Shown here: piece by piece, positions 34,121-43,570 of the stretch
Numbering within the stretch: the first letter of the stretch is position 1
How the letters are laid out: every line of letters starts with the position of its first letter
Source: Bacteroidota bacterium
GTDB lineage: Bacteria; Bacteroidota; Bacteroidia; Bacteroidales; JAGNHN01
Direction of reading: 5' to 3'
Assembly (NCBI GenBank): GCA_022710185.1
Contig: JAKLHK010000022.1
Coordinates: 1-54,085 of the forward strand
DNA length: 54,085 nt
The notes under the pieces: model-generated
Seen by the model: only the letters and a program-made list of their open reading frames with translations
The model's database searches: none
Told to the model about the DNA's origin: nothing
Position numbers and translations under genes: made by a program

Positions 34121-34810
34121 TCAGGAAGCCATTTTCCCGTTGGCGCGGGCAATGTACTTCTCGATATCGCGACTCTCCTGGCTCTTGGGGAATTCCACGC
34201 GGATGCGTTCGTACATCTTCACGGCCGAGGCCCAGTCGCCGGCCACCTCATAGGCCCACCCTGCTTTCAGCAGGAAAGCTGGACTGGTGAGGTCGTTGGG
34301 GTTCATATCCGCAGCCTTGATGTACTCCCCTGCTGCCTTTTCCGGATCGTTGAGCTCCATATGGCAATCCCCGATGGCATTCACGGCCATGGCGGAGACC
34401 AGCAGGTCGTCCTTGTCGAAGGATTTGAGATGGTCGAGGGCATCCTCGAACTGACCCTGACGAAGATAACAGATCCCGGCATAGTAGTGGGCAAGGTTGC
34501 CTGCCCTGGTCATGCCATAATCGTCGATAATAGCCAAAAAACCAGGGTAGTTCCCGTCCCCATTCAGGGCGAGTGCCAGGCTGTCCTTCTCGAAATACTT
34601 CTCGGCCATGAACATCTGGGCGGCGGCTTCCTGCTCCCTGGGTGCGAGGTAATAGCGCTGGAAGGCAAAGTACCCGAGGACGACCAAAGCAATCGCGCCG
34701 ATGATAATCAGCAACATACGCTGGTTCTCTTCGATGAAATGCTCGGTACGGGTCAATGCGGATTCAACGGCAACGATCCTTTCCTCGGTTTGGTCTTGTT
34801 TCTTCACCAT
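34121..34810 (-). CDS. TPR-containing membrane protein (YfgM-like layout)
   Basis: A 229-residue protein. Residues 30-50 form a single membrane helix (MLLIIIGAIALVVLGYFAF) after a charged N-terminal stretch; the rest is TPR-like (AHYYAGICYLRQGQFEDAL, AVNAIGDCHMELNDPEKAAGEY, LLKAGWAYEVAGDWASAVKMY). The layout recalls YfgM/BamD-type periplasmic TPR proteins that assist folding, but orthology is not shown. The ATG at 34810 is preferred; TACTTTTG lies 21 bases upstream. It is the first gene of a leftward run with ribH and fmt. Confidence 0.8.
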   Translation of the reverse strand: MVKKQDQTEERIVAVESALTRTEHFIEENQRMLLIIIGAIALVVLGYFAFQRYYLAPREQEAAAQMFMAEKYFEKDSLALALNGDGNYPGFLAIIDDYGMTRAGNLAHYYAGICYLRQGQFEDALDHLKSFDKDDLLVSAMAVNAIGDCHMELNDPEKAAGEYIKAADMNPNDLTSPAFLLKAGWAYEVAGDWASAVKMYERIRVEFPKSQESRDIEKYIARANGKMAS

Positions 34811-34830
34811 GGGTTTTGCGCTTTGGGTGG

Positions 34831-34838
34831 CAAAAGTA
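34831..34838 (-). promoter_or_regulatory. Candidate promoter -7 element (TACTTTTG) for the TPR-ribH-fmt run
   Basis: Exact TAnnTTTG match 21 bases before the TPR gene start. Confidence 0.5.
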
Positions 34839-34960
34839 AGGTTTTTTTCCATCGAAGTTCCGGCATGCCTTCATTTTCACCTTGCACGCCCTTCACATTC
34901 AGCCCGGATTACCGTGAACCCCCGAATTCCTATCTTAGCCATCACTGAATTGCCTCTGCC

Positions 34961-37570
34961 ATGCAACAACATGCCCCTTTCCGTCTTCGGCTGATGTCAT
35001 TCCTGATGCTGACCTTCCTTTTCTTTAATATCCCTGGTCATGCGTCCCAGGACACCCTTCTTCTGGAATCCTGGCTCAGTCCGGGGATCTGCGACCTTAA
35101 TCCTCCTGCCTTCGCCGGAGAGAAGAACCTGAAAGGCAAGGTATTCGATGATGGTGAGTTCATCGCACCGGCCCGCCGTTCACTTAGGGACCTCTGGCCC
35201 CGGGAGGGTACTTCTTTCATGGTTCCTGACGGCAGCCTGCGTACTTGGACCAGGATAGCGGCCGATGAAGCAGGATATCTCAGTCTCCCTCGTCAGGGGA
35301 ATGGCCATGGCAAAGGTCTTGGGGTAGCAGCTACCTACATCAATGTCGGATCCTATGTTGAAGCCAGGTTTGAAGTAAAGACCAGAGGAGAGCTAAGCCT
35401 GTGCCTGGACGGGGAAGAGGTCGGCACTTCCACGCCCGGCAAGGATGGGCAAAGCACCCTCAGTAAAACCCTGAAGCTGGAGCCCGGCAAGCACCGGATC
35501 ATGCTGATTGTTGCCGGCGACCGACCGGATACCGCCTGGATGTTCCGGGCTTGCTTTCTGAGCGATACCGGCCGGGTTGAAGACCTGCCCTACTCCACCA
35601 CTGATGCTGTAAGGCCACTGGACCTTGCTCTCGTCCTGGAAGGCCCGAGGGTCCAGGCCATCCTGCCATCGCACGACGGCAGCCTTCTGCTTATCCGATA
35701 CAGCGAGACCACTGCACCTGAAGGACGCACAGAGTCATGGTATGAGATAGTGGAACGGCAGAGCGGCAGGGTCATGATGCCCCTCAAGGGTTCAGAGCTG
35801 TCGCGCGCGGCCTGGTCGCCCAGCGCACCGGTGATTGCGTTCACCCGCCGTTCGGGAGAAGCGGAAGCCGTAGTGCTGCTCGACCTCCGCACTGGGGAGA
35901 TGCGTTCGCCCGGAAGTGTGGAAGGCATGGGGTCCTTCCGCTGGTCCCCCGATGCCCGCTTCCTGGTTTGTTCTGTCAGCGAGAAGGATGAGCGAAGCAA
36001 GGATGGAGTACGGAGATACGAGAACATGTCCGACCGCTGGCCATGGTGGAGAACACGGAGCTTCCTGCTGCGCTTCGACCTCAGTTCAGGCCTCACCACA
36101 CGGCTCACCTGGGGACACATCGAGACCAGCCTGCAAGACATCCGACCTGATGGAAAGGCTATCCTGGTGAGCCTGGGCGAACCTGACTACAGCATCCGTC
36201 CCTATTCCCGCAACCTGCTGATCGAAATCTCCCTGGATGACTTGAAGGCAGACACCCTCTTCGAATCTCCCTTTGGCTTCAACGCCACTTATGGCCCTGA
36301 GGGAAGCACGCTCCTGCTGACCGGGAGCCCTGCACTGTTTGGCAATACGGGCACCGCTACCCCGGACAGCCTGATTCCGAACGACTACGACACCCAGCTT
36401 TATCTGTTCGACCGCAGCACGGGCAAAGCCAGCTGCCCGAGCCTGAATTTTAATCCCAGCATCGAAAGTGCTGAATGGGACCTGAATTCCAACCGTATTT
36501 ATGTCCTTGCCGAAGACCGCACTTACCGAAGATTGTTCAGCCTGGATCCGCGGAACGGACGCTTTGCGCCCATGCACGACTTGCCGGAAGTGGTGGATCA
36601 GTGGAAGCTCTCCGAAGATGGCCAATGGATTGCTTTTACCGGCAGTTCCATTAGCGAGCCGGACCGCGCCTGCATCATGCTTTCCACTGGAGGGAAGCCC
36701 TCAATAGCCGCGGCCCCTGAGGATGAGCGGTTTCGCTATGTGCAACTGGGCAAGACTGAAGATTGGGCCTATGAGTACGATGGCAACCTTATCGAGGGCC
36801 GGGTTTACTATCCCCCTAATTTTGATCCCCAACGCCACTATCCCCTCATTGTTTACTATTATGGGGGGACCAACCCCACACCCCGCGATTTCCGTGGCCG
36901 GTATCCGAAACACCTCTATGCCGCTGCCGGTTACGTGGTGTATGTGCTGCAGCCCAGCGGGGCCACAGGATACGGCCAGGAATTCTCCGCACGGCATGTG
37001 AACAACTGGGGAATCAGTGTGGCCGACGAGATCATCGGCTGTACCCGGGCCTTTATGCGCCAGCACAAGTTCATCGACAGCACCCGGATCGGATGCATCG
37101 GTGCTTCCTACGGGGGATTCATGACCATGCTGCTGACCACGCGAACCGATCTTTTTGCCGCAGCGGTATCCCACGCCGGGATCAGCTCCATTTCGAGCTA
37201 CTGGGGAGAAGGTTACTGGGGGTTTGCGTATAGCGCAGTAGCCAGTGCAGGGAGCTTTCCCTGGAACAATCCTGAGCTTTATGTCGGACAAAGCCCGCTA
37301 TTTCATGCCGATAAGGTAAAAACGCCCTTGCTGCTGCTGCATGGAGGATCGGATACCAACGTGCCGCCTGGGGAAAGCATACAGATGTTCACCGCCTTGA
37401 AGCTACTGGGAAAGACCGTGGAATTCATCGAGATTGAGGGACAGGACCATCATATCCTGGATTACCGGAAACGGATCAAGTGGCAAAAAACGATCCTGGC
37501 CTGGTTTGACCTTCAACTGAAAAAGGAGCCCGCCTGGTGGGACAGCCTTTACCCCAGGAAAGACCTCTGA
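34961..37570 (+). CDS. S9 family prolyl oligopeptidase-like peptidase, secreted
   Basis: An 869-residue peptidase. Signal peptide about residues 1-28 (ending GHAS). Residues 30-205 form an extra beta-rich domain, partly like a carbohydrate- or ligand-binding sandwich (YINVGSYVEARFEVK, LEPGKHRIMLIV). Residues 210-620 are a beta-propeller (FRWSPDARFLV). The C-terminal alpha/beta-hydrolase carries Ser716 in GASYGG, Asp798 in GGSDTNVPP and His830 in GQDHHI, a complete triad. It should cut short peptides in the periplasm. Its 3' end overlaps the convergent DNA glycosylase gene by 22 bases. Confidence 0.9.
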   Translation: MQQHAPFRLRLMSFLMLTFLFFNIPGHASQDTLLLESWLSPGICDLNPPAFAGEKNLKGKVFDDGEFIAPARRSLRDLWPREGTSFMVPDGSLRTWTRIAADEAGYLSLPRQGNGHGKGLGVAATYINVGSYVEARFEVKTRGELSLCLDGEEVGTSTPGKDGQSTLSKTLKLEPGKHRIMLIVAGDRPDTAWMFRACFLSDTGRVEDLPYSTTDAVRPLDLALVLEGPRVQAILPSHDGSLLLIRYSETTAPEGRTESWYEIVERQSGRVMMPLKGSELSRAAWSPSAPVIAFTRRSGEAEAVVLLDLRTGEMRSPGSVEGMGSFRWSPDARFLVCSVSEKDERSKDGVRRYENMSDRWPWWRTRSFLLRFDLSSGLTTRLTWGHIETSLQDIRPDGKAILVSLGEPDYSIRPYSRNLLIEISLDDLKADTLFESPFGFNATYGPEGSTLLLTGSPALFGNTGTATPDSLIPNDYDTQLYLFDRSTGKASCPSLNFNPSIESAEWDLNSNRIYVLAEDRTYRRLFSLDPRNGRFAPMHDLPEVVDQWKLSEDGQWIAFTGSSISEPDRACIMLSTGGKPSIAAAPEDERFRYVQLGKTEDWAYEYDGNLIEGRVYYPPNFDPQRHYPLIVYYYGGTNPTPRDFRGRYPKHLYAAAGYVVYVLQPSGATGYGQEFSARHVNNWGISVADEIIGCTRAFMRQHKFIDSTRIGCIGASYGGFMTMLLTTRTDLFAAAVSHAGISSISSYWGEGYWGFAYSAVASAGSFPWNNPELYVGQSPLFHADKVKTPLLLLHGGSDTNVPPGESIQMFTALKLLGKTVEFIEIEGQDHHILDYRKRIKWQKTILAWFDLQLKKEPAWWDSLYPRKDL

Positions 37571-38232
37571 TCTTCGGTATCCCAAACAAAACGATACGGC
37601 CGACCCGCATCATCCCCGGCATAGTCGATGCCAATCCGTGTGGTGACCCGCACTGACTTATCAGGAGGGCGCACCCTGACATCGGCAATCCATATCCTGT
37701 TCCCCAGTAGGTCTGTGCCCGTCATGGAATGATGAATTCCCAGGGCTTTGCTCAGTTTTCCAGGCCCCCGGGTATGTGCGGCTTCCACCCTGCTGCGGCC
37801 CAGTCTCTGCTGCATAAGGCCGAGGCCTTCCAGCGGCCAAATACCCCGCACAAGCACCGCATGGGGCGTACCCTCGGAGCCTGTGACCACATTAAACAGG
37901 GAGTGCATTCCATAACATAAATAAATGTATGCCACACCCCCGGCAGAATACATGACCCTGGTGCGCTCAGTCCTGCGCCCCCCGTATGCGTGCGATGCCC
38001 GGTCCGTGGCTCCGGCATACGCCTCCGTTTCGGTGATCAGCCCGGCACACAACCCCTCCCCCAGATCCACACATAGGGCCTTGCCCAGAAGCTCCCTGGC
38101 CAGACCCACCACGTCATCCGACAGGTAGAAGTCCTTATTCAGCCGCTGCCGAATACCAGAGCGATCCCAGGCTATCTCCACCGGAACCTCCCCTGTGGAT
38201 CCACCACCACTTTTCCTGCATCTCTTAACCAC
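37549..38232 (-). CDS. DNA-3-methyladenine glycosylase (AAG/MPG type)
   Basis: A base-excision repair enzyme of the AAG family, about 210-227 residues. Motifs are LARELLGKALCVD, ITETEAYAGATDRASHAYGGRRTER (the catalytic Glu lies in ETEAY), YIYLCYGMHSLFNVV, AVLVRG and GPGKLSKALGI. The ATG start overlaps recQ by 61 bases; a GTG at 38181 would cut this to 10 and keep all conserved parts, so I think GTG equally likely. The 3' end overlaps the S9 gene by 22 bases on the other strand. It is coupled to recQ, giving a small repair unit. Confidence 0.92.
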   Translation of the reverse strand: MVKRCRKSGGGSTGEVPVEIAWDRSGIRQRLNKDFYLSDDVVGLARELLGKALCVDLGEGLCAGLITETEAYAGATDRASHAYGGRRTERTRVMYSAGGVAYIYLCYGMHSLFNVVTGSEGTPHAVLVRGIWPLEGLGLMQQRLGRSRVEAAHTRGPGKLSKALGIHHSMTGTDLLGNRIWIADVRVRPPDKSVRVTTRIGIDYAGDDAGRPYRFVWDTEDQRSFLG

Positions 38233-40079
38233 TGCAGGACCTTGAGCAGGCGGTCTTCGTCCATGCCTTCCAGTTTCATTATCAACTGCTCCGGGGCCAT
38301 TGCTTCCTTCCTCAGCAGGGGCTTCACGAGGCCTACGAGGGAGTCGAACTCCAGCTCGCTTAAGCCGGTCCGGTTACGCTGCAGGCACACATCGCAAAGT
38401 CCGCAGCGGGGCGGGTCATGCTGTCCGAAATAGGAAAGCAGCTGCTGGCTCCGGCATTTGGAGGCTCCGGTAGCATATTCCACCACCGCACCAAGTCGTC
38501 GCGCCGCAGCCACCTCCCTTTCCCTGTATGCGCCCGGGGCGATGAAAAGGTCCGTTTCGTTCAACCGTTCGGTGGTATAAACCAACTGAGGCAGCAGTCT
38601 TCTTCGGGCATATCTCAATACCCCCAGCTGGTTAAGGTAATCCAACACCCCAACAACATTCTCCTCGCTCAGTCCTGCCCTGCGCGCCAATTCCTTTTCA
38701 TTGATGATGGCCGGCTCGGAGAATATCCCGCTATAGGAGCGCAACAGCAGTTTGATGAAAGGATCATAGGCGGGATTGGAGACCTGAAAGCGGTAGAGGT
38801 CCTCAGGCCCCATGGGGATGTGCAGCCGGGAAACGCTATCCTCGACCGGGCTGAGCATAAGATAGCCTTCCCGTTCCAGCAAGTGGAGAATGCTATGAAC
38901 TACCAGCCGGGGCAAGGCATATTGCTGGCAGAATGAGGCCAGGTCGAAATCGAAGCTGGCATCCATACCTGAACCGACGGCCAGCCCCAGGTAGTTGCCC
39001 AGCATGCGGTAAACCCTCCTTATTTCATCCAGGGGGGGGAAGGACGACTCATGGTAGCGCCGGATATTGCGGAGGTCAGTCTCTTCATAAAGGAGAACAG
39101 CGTGCGAGTGTTTTCCATCCCGGCCGGCCCGGCCGGCCTCCTGAAAATAGGCCTCCAGGCTGTCGGGGAGGTCGAGATGGACGACGACCCTGACGTCCGG
39201 TTTATCGATCCCCATTCCGAAGGCATTGGTACTCACCATGATACGGGTACGACCATTGATCCAGGCCTCCTGGCGGGCGTGGCGGTCTGCCGCCGGAAGG
39301 CCCGCATGGTAGTGGGAAGAAGAATAACCATTCTTTCGCAGGAACTCATCGATTTCCCTGGTCTGCCGGCGGTTGCGTACATAGACGATGCCGGTACCGG
39401 GAGTTTTATCCAGTATCCTCAGCAGCCGGCCAAGTTTATCCTCCTCCTTGAAGACATAGTAGGTCAGATTTTTTCGTTCAAAGCTGGTGCTGAAGACATT
39501 GGGTTGCGCAAACGCCAGTTTTTCCTGAATATCCACGACCACTTCCGGGGTGGCGGTAGCGGTAAGGGCGATCACGGGTACGCCTGGAATCAATTCCCTG
39601 ACCCGGCCGATTTCGAGGTATGGGGGGCGAAAATCATAACCCCATTGGGAGATGCAGTGGGCCTCGTCCACGGCCAGCAGGCTAACATTCATGCGGTCGA
39701 TATAGTCACGCATCATGTCGGTACCTAAACGCTCCGGAGAGAGGTAGAGAAAACGGGTGTTCCCGTACAGGCAGTTATCGAGCTGCCTGATGATCTCATC
39801 CATCGGCATTCCGGAGTAGACGGCTGCCGCGGGGAGGCCCCGCCGCTTGAGTCCCTCGGCCTGGTCTTTCATGAGCGCAATCAGGGGGGTAACCACTAGA
39901 CAGACTCCCGGGCGCAACAACGCCGGCACCTGGAAGCATACCGACTTTCCCCCACCGGTGGGAAGCAGGGCCAGGGTATCCCTACCCTGGAGCACCGACT
40001 GTATAATCTCCTCCTGCAAGGGCCGGAAGGCTGCATGTCCCCAGAACCTGGTCAGTACCTGTTTTGGCGTCATTCCCAT
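38172..40079 (-). CDS. RecQ family ATP-dependent DNA helicase
   Basis: A 635-residue 3'-5' helicase. FRPLQEEII is the Q-like motif 0, TGGGKS at 41-46 Walker A, DEAH at 138-141 Walker B followed by CISQWGYDFRP (aromatic-rich loop), TATAT motif III and EAGRAGRDG motif VI. A zinc domain is visible (CRSQQLLSYFG then CGLCDVC) with a winged-helix region. I see no HRDC domain after it, so it is the shorter RecQ form. It is followed by the overlapping glycosylase gene. A promoter-like pair lies 45-75 bases upstream. Confidence 0.94.
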   Translation of the reverse strand: MGMTPKQVLTRFWGHAAFRPLQEEIIQSVLQGRDTLALLPTGGGKSVCFQVPALLRPGVCLVVTPLIALMKDQAEGLKRRGLPAAAVYSGMPMDEIIRQLDNCLYGNTRFLYLSPERLGTDMMRDYIDRMNVSLLAVDEAHCISQWGYDFRPPYLEIGRVRELIPGVPVIALTATATPEVVVDIQEKLAFAQPNVFSTSFERKNLTYYVFKEEDKLGRLLRILDKTPGTGIVYVRNRRQTREIDEFLRKNGYSSSHYHAGLPAADRHARQEAWINGRTRIMVSTNAFGMGIDKPDVRVVVHLDLPDSLEAYFQEAGRAGRDGKHSHAVLLYEETDLRNIRRYHESSFPPLDEIRRVYRMLGNYLGLAVGSGMDASFDFDLASFCQQYALPRLVVHSILHLLEREGYLMLSPVEDSVSRLHIPMGPEDLYRFQVSNPAYDPFIKLLLRSYSGIFSEPAIINEKELARRAGLSEENVVGVLDYLNQLGVLRYARRRLLPQLVYTTERLNETDLFIAPGAYREREVAAARRLGAVVEYATGASKCRSQQLLSYFGQHDPPRCGLCDVCLQRNRTGLSELEFDSLVGLVKPLLRKEAMAPEQLIMKLEGMDEDRLLKVLQWLRDAGKVVVDPQGRFRWR

Positions 40080-40122
40080 GAGGTGACAAGATATTACGAT
40101 CGGCCTGCTGTGAAGCCCTGCA

Positions 40123-40153
40123 TAAAAATACGGTCAATTCCTGAAACGCTCAA
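40123..40153 (-). promoter_or_regulatory. Candidate promoter of recQ
   Basis: On the minus strand TTG, 20 bases, TATTTTTA: one mismatch to TAnnTTTG at correct spacing. Confidence 0.45.
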
Positions 40154-40229
40154 CGTAACCTGTTTCAGCAAGGCACGGGATTTGTTCCGATTGACCGCTG
40201 CAAAAACCCAAAAACCGTAAATTGACCCC

Positions 40230-41585
40230 ATGAAGCTGCACCTTAGGGTTCTTTGGATATTGCTGTGGTCTGCCCTGCTCCCTGGCACGTCCATGGTGGC
40301 CCAGGACAGCCTGGACCAGCGACTGCTGATGGCCGTATATTCGGGAGACTCCCTGGGTTGCGACAGCCTGCTCAGGCTGGGGGCCGATCCCAATGCCTGC
40401 ACCTGGGATTCGGTTACAGCACTGATGTATGCTGTGGAAGGGGGTTACCCCCAGATTACCGCCCTCTTGCTCGATTCCGGCGCCGACCCTTCGCGGGGAC
40501 GCAGCTTGCAGGACCCTCCCCTGCTCACTGCAGCAATGCGAGGAGACCTGGGCATGCTACAGCTGCTGCTCAGCAGCGGGGCGGCTCCGGATATCAAAGG
40601 TATGGAGGGGACGACGTCCCTCATGGAAGCAGCGTCGCGCAATGAGCTGCAAGTTCTGTTGGCTTTGCTGGCGGCAGGGGCCGATGCCCAGCTTACGGAC
40701 CCGGGCGGGAGGAACACTGTGTTTCAGGCGGCGATGTCAGGTTCCTACGAATGCCTGCATGCCCTGCTCGACCACAGTGCTTCACCTTCCACCTCCAATG
40801 CTTACGGCCTTACCCCCTTGATGATCAGCGCCATAAACGGGGACCTCCCCATGCTGGACCTGTTGTTCCGCTATGGAGCGGCGACAGGCGCCAGGGATTC
40901 GCGGGGCCTGGATGCTACATCATACGCAGTGGTGAACGGACAGACCGCTGTGGTGCTCTATCTGATGGATAGCCTGGCTCCATCCCATGACTGGTATTCC
41001 TCTGCCCGCCTGGCCCTGCAGACGGGTCAACGAAGGTTATATCGTGCGATCAGCACGCGGGACCTTGCCCGGGTACCCCCACCGGTAGGCTACGGTATAG
41101 ATGCCTCGACCGGAATGTTATGGAACGCCAGGGATCATTACGCCTCGCTCGAAGCCACATGGCTGGAGGCCCGTACGAACCTTGCCCTTAGCATCGGCTG
41201 GCTCCAGCGCCTGGGCTGGGTCAGGGTACTCGACCGTAGTGGGGACCCATGGCTCCAATACCGTGAAACCCGGGCAGCCCCAATGCTTGGTGCTGGCCGC
41301 CCCTTCCCGGGAATATTGAAAGAAGAGCTGCGGTACGAGCTGCTTCCGCGCATTGCGGCTGGATACTCCTATGCGCGTTACCGCGGTTCCTCCCGAAGCC
41401 CTGAACAGGGCCTTTTCCTCCTCGCAGAGTTCCGGGCCACCCTGCGCTATCGCTTCGCAGGCGCATCCCTGGGAATAGCCAGATCAGGGCTCACACAGGA
41501 TGGGATCAGCCCATGGTATTTCAGCTCAGGTATTTCCATCAGGCTTAACCGCGTCAATTACAATAAATTCAGACCACAGTACTGA
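40230..41585 (+). CDS. Exported ankyrin-repeat protein with beta-rich, barrel-like C terminus
   Basis: A 451-residue protein. Signal peptide about 1-25 (ending MVAQ). Residues 28-255 contain about seven ankyrin repeats (TALMYAVEGGYPQITALLLDSGADP type). Residues about 285-451 change to alternating strands with aromatic girdles (NLALSIGWLQRLGWVRVLDR, YELLPRIAAGYSYARYR, GLFLLAEFRATLRYRFAG) and end with a terminal aromatic residue (FRPQY), as in small outer membrane barrels. The combination suggests a periplasmic ankyrin domain tethered to the outer membrane. This is inference; the barrel is not proven. A lipoprotein gene follows after one base. Confidence 0.75.
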   Translation: MKLHLRVLWILLWSALLPGTSMVAQDSLDQRLLMAVYSGDSLGCDSLLRLGADPNACTWDSVTALMYAVEGGYPQITALLLDSGADPSRGRSLQDPPLLTAAMRGDLGMLQLLLSSGAAPDIKGMEGTTSLMEAASRNELQVLLALLAAGADAQLTDPGGRNTVFQAAMSGSYECLHALLDHSASPSTSNAYGLTPLMISAINGDLPMLDLLFRYGAATGARDSRGLDATSYAVVNGQTAVVLYLMDSLAPSHDWYSSARLALQTGQRRLYRAISTRDLARVPPPVGYGIDASTGMLWNARDHYASLEATWLEARTNLALSIGWLQRLGWVRVLDRSGDPWLQYRETRAAPMLGAGRPFPGILKEELRYELLPRIAAGYSYARYRGSSRSPEQGLFLLAEFRATLRYRFAGASLGIARSGLTQDGISPWYFSSGISIRLNRVNYNKFRPQY

Positions 41586-41586
41586 T

Positions 41587-42018
41587 ATGAAGCGTACCCT
41601 GGCAAGCCTACTTCTCCTCTGGGCCCTGGCCCTGCTGACCGGATGCTCCGAATATGCGTTTGTAGACTGCGAGACCTATGACTACTCCGACTGTGTCACC
41701 TGGCCTGCGGAAACTGGTTCGCTGCAGGTTACGGTGAACTTCCCGGATGGCATGGAACGAGTGCCTGTAATCCTGTTCAGGGGATCGTACCCATCATCGG
41801 ACACGGTGTTATATGATACCCTTACGCGTTCAGCAGCGACCTATACCCTGGACATAGGACAATTCTACAGCATGACCGCGCAATACTTAGTGGACGGGCA
41901 GCGTGTCCTGGCTGTGGATGGAGACGAAGTCTCCCAACGTTCTTACAATGTTTGCGATTCCGTCTGCTGGGTGCACCGCGACGGGAGGCTGGACCTGAGG
42001 CTTAAGTTCGGCAACTGA
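41587..42018 (+). CDS. Small lipoprotein, unknown function
   Basis: A 143-residue lipoprotein with lipobox LLTGC (Cys20). The mature part has conserved-looking cysteine pairs (DCETYDYSDC early, CDSVC late) and beta strands (SLQVTVNFPDGMERVPVILFRG), which suggests a small disulfide-linked sandwich. I recognise no family. It begins one base after the ankyrin-repeat gene stop, so both are translated from one message and may form an outer membrane complex. The frame is open upstream, but only this ATG gives a signal peptide. Confidence 0.75.
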   Translation: MKRTLASLLLLWALALLTGCSEYAFVDCETYDYSDCVTWPAETGSLQVTVNFPDGMERVPVILFRGSYPSSDTVLYDTLTRSAATYTLDIGQFYSMTAQYLVDGQRVLAVDGDEVSQRSYNVCDSVCWVHRDGRLDLRLKFGN

Positions 42019-42039
42019 TCCCCTCTCCCTGGAGCGATA

Positions 42040-43485
42040 CTATTCCTCCCTACGCGGGGCCTCCTGGGCATCGTACCTCCGGATAAAATCGGCCAGCTGG
42101 TCAGTGAGCAGCCTTTTAGCGATGATTTTCTTCTTTTCGTCCAGTAGATAGATCACAGGGGTGGAGTATACGTCATATGTATCATGGTAATCTCCTGTCA
42201 GCGTGCGTGGTCCGTTCACATTGACCCATTTCCAGCCGCCCTCCCTGACATATTTCTTCATTTTAGCGTATGAGGTATCCGTACAAACCGCAAACACCTC
42301 GAAGCCGTACTTGTCCTTCTCCTCTTCATAGAACTTCTTGAGCTTAGGCGTTTCCTTCTTACAATGTCCGCATTCCGTATCCCAGAACAGGATGATGGTG
42401 TATTTTGCCTGGATGTTGTGCAGTGCAACAGGTACCCGGTTGGTGTCGAGCATGATCATGTTGGGGGCTGTACGACCCAAAAGGATCGGGCGAAGGATAT
42501 TGGCCCTTTCCGTTATGTTGGTTTTTACGGTTTCATTCACCCAGTAGGCCTCCCCGGTGCTGTAATAACGATCGACCATGTGTACAAATATCTCATCGAA
42601 TCCCATCACCTTGGAGGTTTCATACTTTATGGTCAGGTACCATACCAGGTATTTGAACATCTCCTTGTTGGGGCGAGACAGGGCGATAATGCGGTCGGCC
42701 TCGGCGATGAGGGTATCCACCTGCTGCATCAGGACCTTTTCGAAATAGCGGTCCAGCTTCCCATGAAATACGGGGGTTCGCAGCAAGCGGTCATCGGCGA
42801 GGTCTGTTCCATCCCAATAGTGCGACTTGTAATACCGATAGGCAAAAGTCGAATCCTTCCTGCCATCGGGCAAAATCGGTGCGTCCGGCACTTCGGGCTC
42901 ACGCATAGCCTTAAAAAAGGAAGCGATGAAGGATTGGGGGTGCTGATCGACCAGGTCGGCCTTGTACTTTTCTACCTCATCGTTTATTGCCTGCAATGAA
43001 TTACGCAGTTCCTGGGCCCGGGGGTCATCTTCCTTCAGCTCCTTGAGCTCCTTTTGTATCGGCTGCACCTCTTTATACTTGCTGCTGTTAAAACGCATAT
43101 AATCAAAGAAGAGCTGATTTTCAGGAGAGCCGCTGATCTTCATGTTCTCAACAAAATCCGGCCCTGAAGTACTTAGTTCAAACCGCTGTTCCTTGTTGAC
43201 GATGAACTCGATCACCCTGTTCTTTCCGATGGCCAGGATGTAGATCCCTCCGGGGAGGGGCTCCAGCCCTTCGAACACTGCTTTGCCTTTGACATCGGCG
43301 AAGGCGGTATCGGTCATGTAGGTCTTGTCGCCGTAATAGTTGGCGAGGTATACCGTAGTATCGGTGAAATCGGGAATGGTTATCTGGATGCGGTAGCCCT
43401 GGCTCCCGCTCCTGGGCTGTGCCTGGAGTACCAGCAAAGGAAAGGCCAGGAGGAGCATGCCGACGATCCATGTCTTATTCTTCAT
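42040..43485 (-). CDS. Thioredoxin-fold (TlpA-like) protein with DUF4369/DUF5106 regions
   Basis: A 481-residue exported protein. Signal peptide 1-22 (ending LQAQ). Residues 28-125 resemble DUF4369 (beta-rich, YRIQITIPDFTDTTVYLANY). Residues 130-330 are helical, DUF5106-like, with a charged coiled segment (IQKELKELKEDD). Residues 335-470 form the redoxin domain with CGHC at 372-375 and the cis-proline region VYSTPVIYLLD. This is a common Bacteroidota periplasmic thiol oxidoreductase layout; the partner is unknown. TAATTTTG lies about 34 bases upstream. Confidence 0.88.
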   Translation of the reverse strand: MKNKTWIVGMLLLAFPLLVLQAQPRSGSQGYRIQITIPDFTDTTVYLANYYGDKTYMTDTAFADVKGKAVFEGLEPLPGGIYILAIGKNRVIEFIVNKEQRFELSTSGPDFVENMKISGSPENQLFFDYMRFNSSKYKEVQPIQKELKELKEDDPRAQELRNSLQAINDEVEKYKADLVDQHPQSFIASFFKAMREPEVPDAPILPDGRKDSTFAYRYYKSHYWDGTDLADDRLLRTPVFHGKLDRYFEKVLMQQVDTLIAEADRIIALSRPNKEMFKYLVWYLTIKYETSKVMGFDEIFVHMVDRYYSTGEAYWVNETVKTNITERANILRPILLGRTAPNMIMLDTNRVPVALHNIQAKYTIILFWDTECGHCKKETPKLKKFYEEEKDKYGFEVFAVCTDTSYAKMKKYVREGGWKWVNVNGPRTLTGDYHDTYDVYSTPVIYLLDEKKKIIAKRLLTDQLADFIRRYDAQEAPRREE

Positions 43486-43518
43486 GGCAAATAATGATGT
43501 TTACAGATTTTTCAGGGC

Positions 43519-43526
43519 CAAAATTA
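43519..43526 (-). promoter_or_regulatory. Candidate promoter -7 element (TAATTTTG) for the TlpA-like gene
   Basis: Exact TAnnTTTG match 34 bases before the start codon. Confidence 0.5.
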
Positions 43527-43570
43527 CAAATTCCGAAGGAACCGATCGGACCAGCACACCCCTGAAACAG

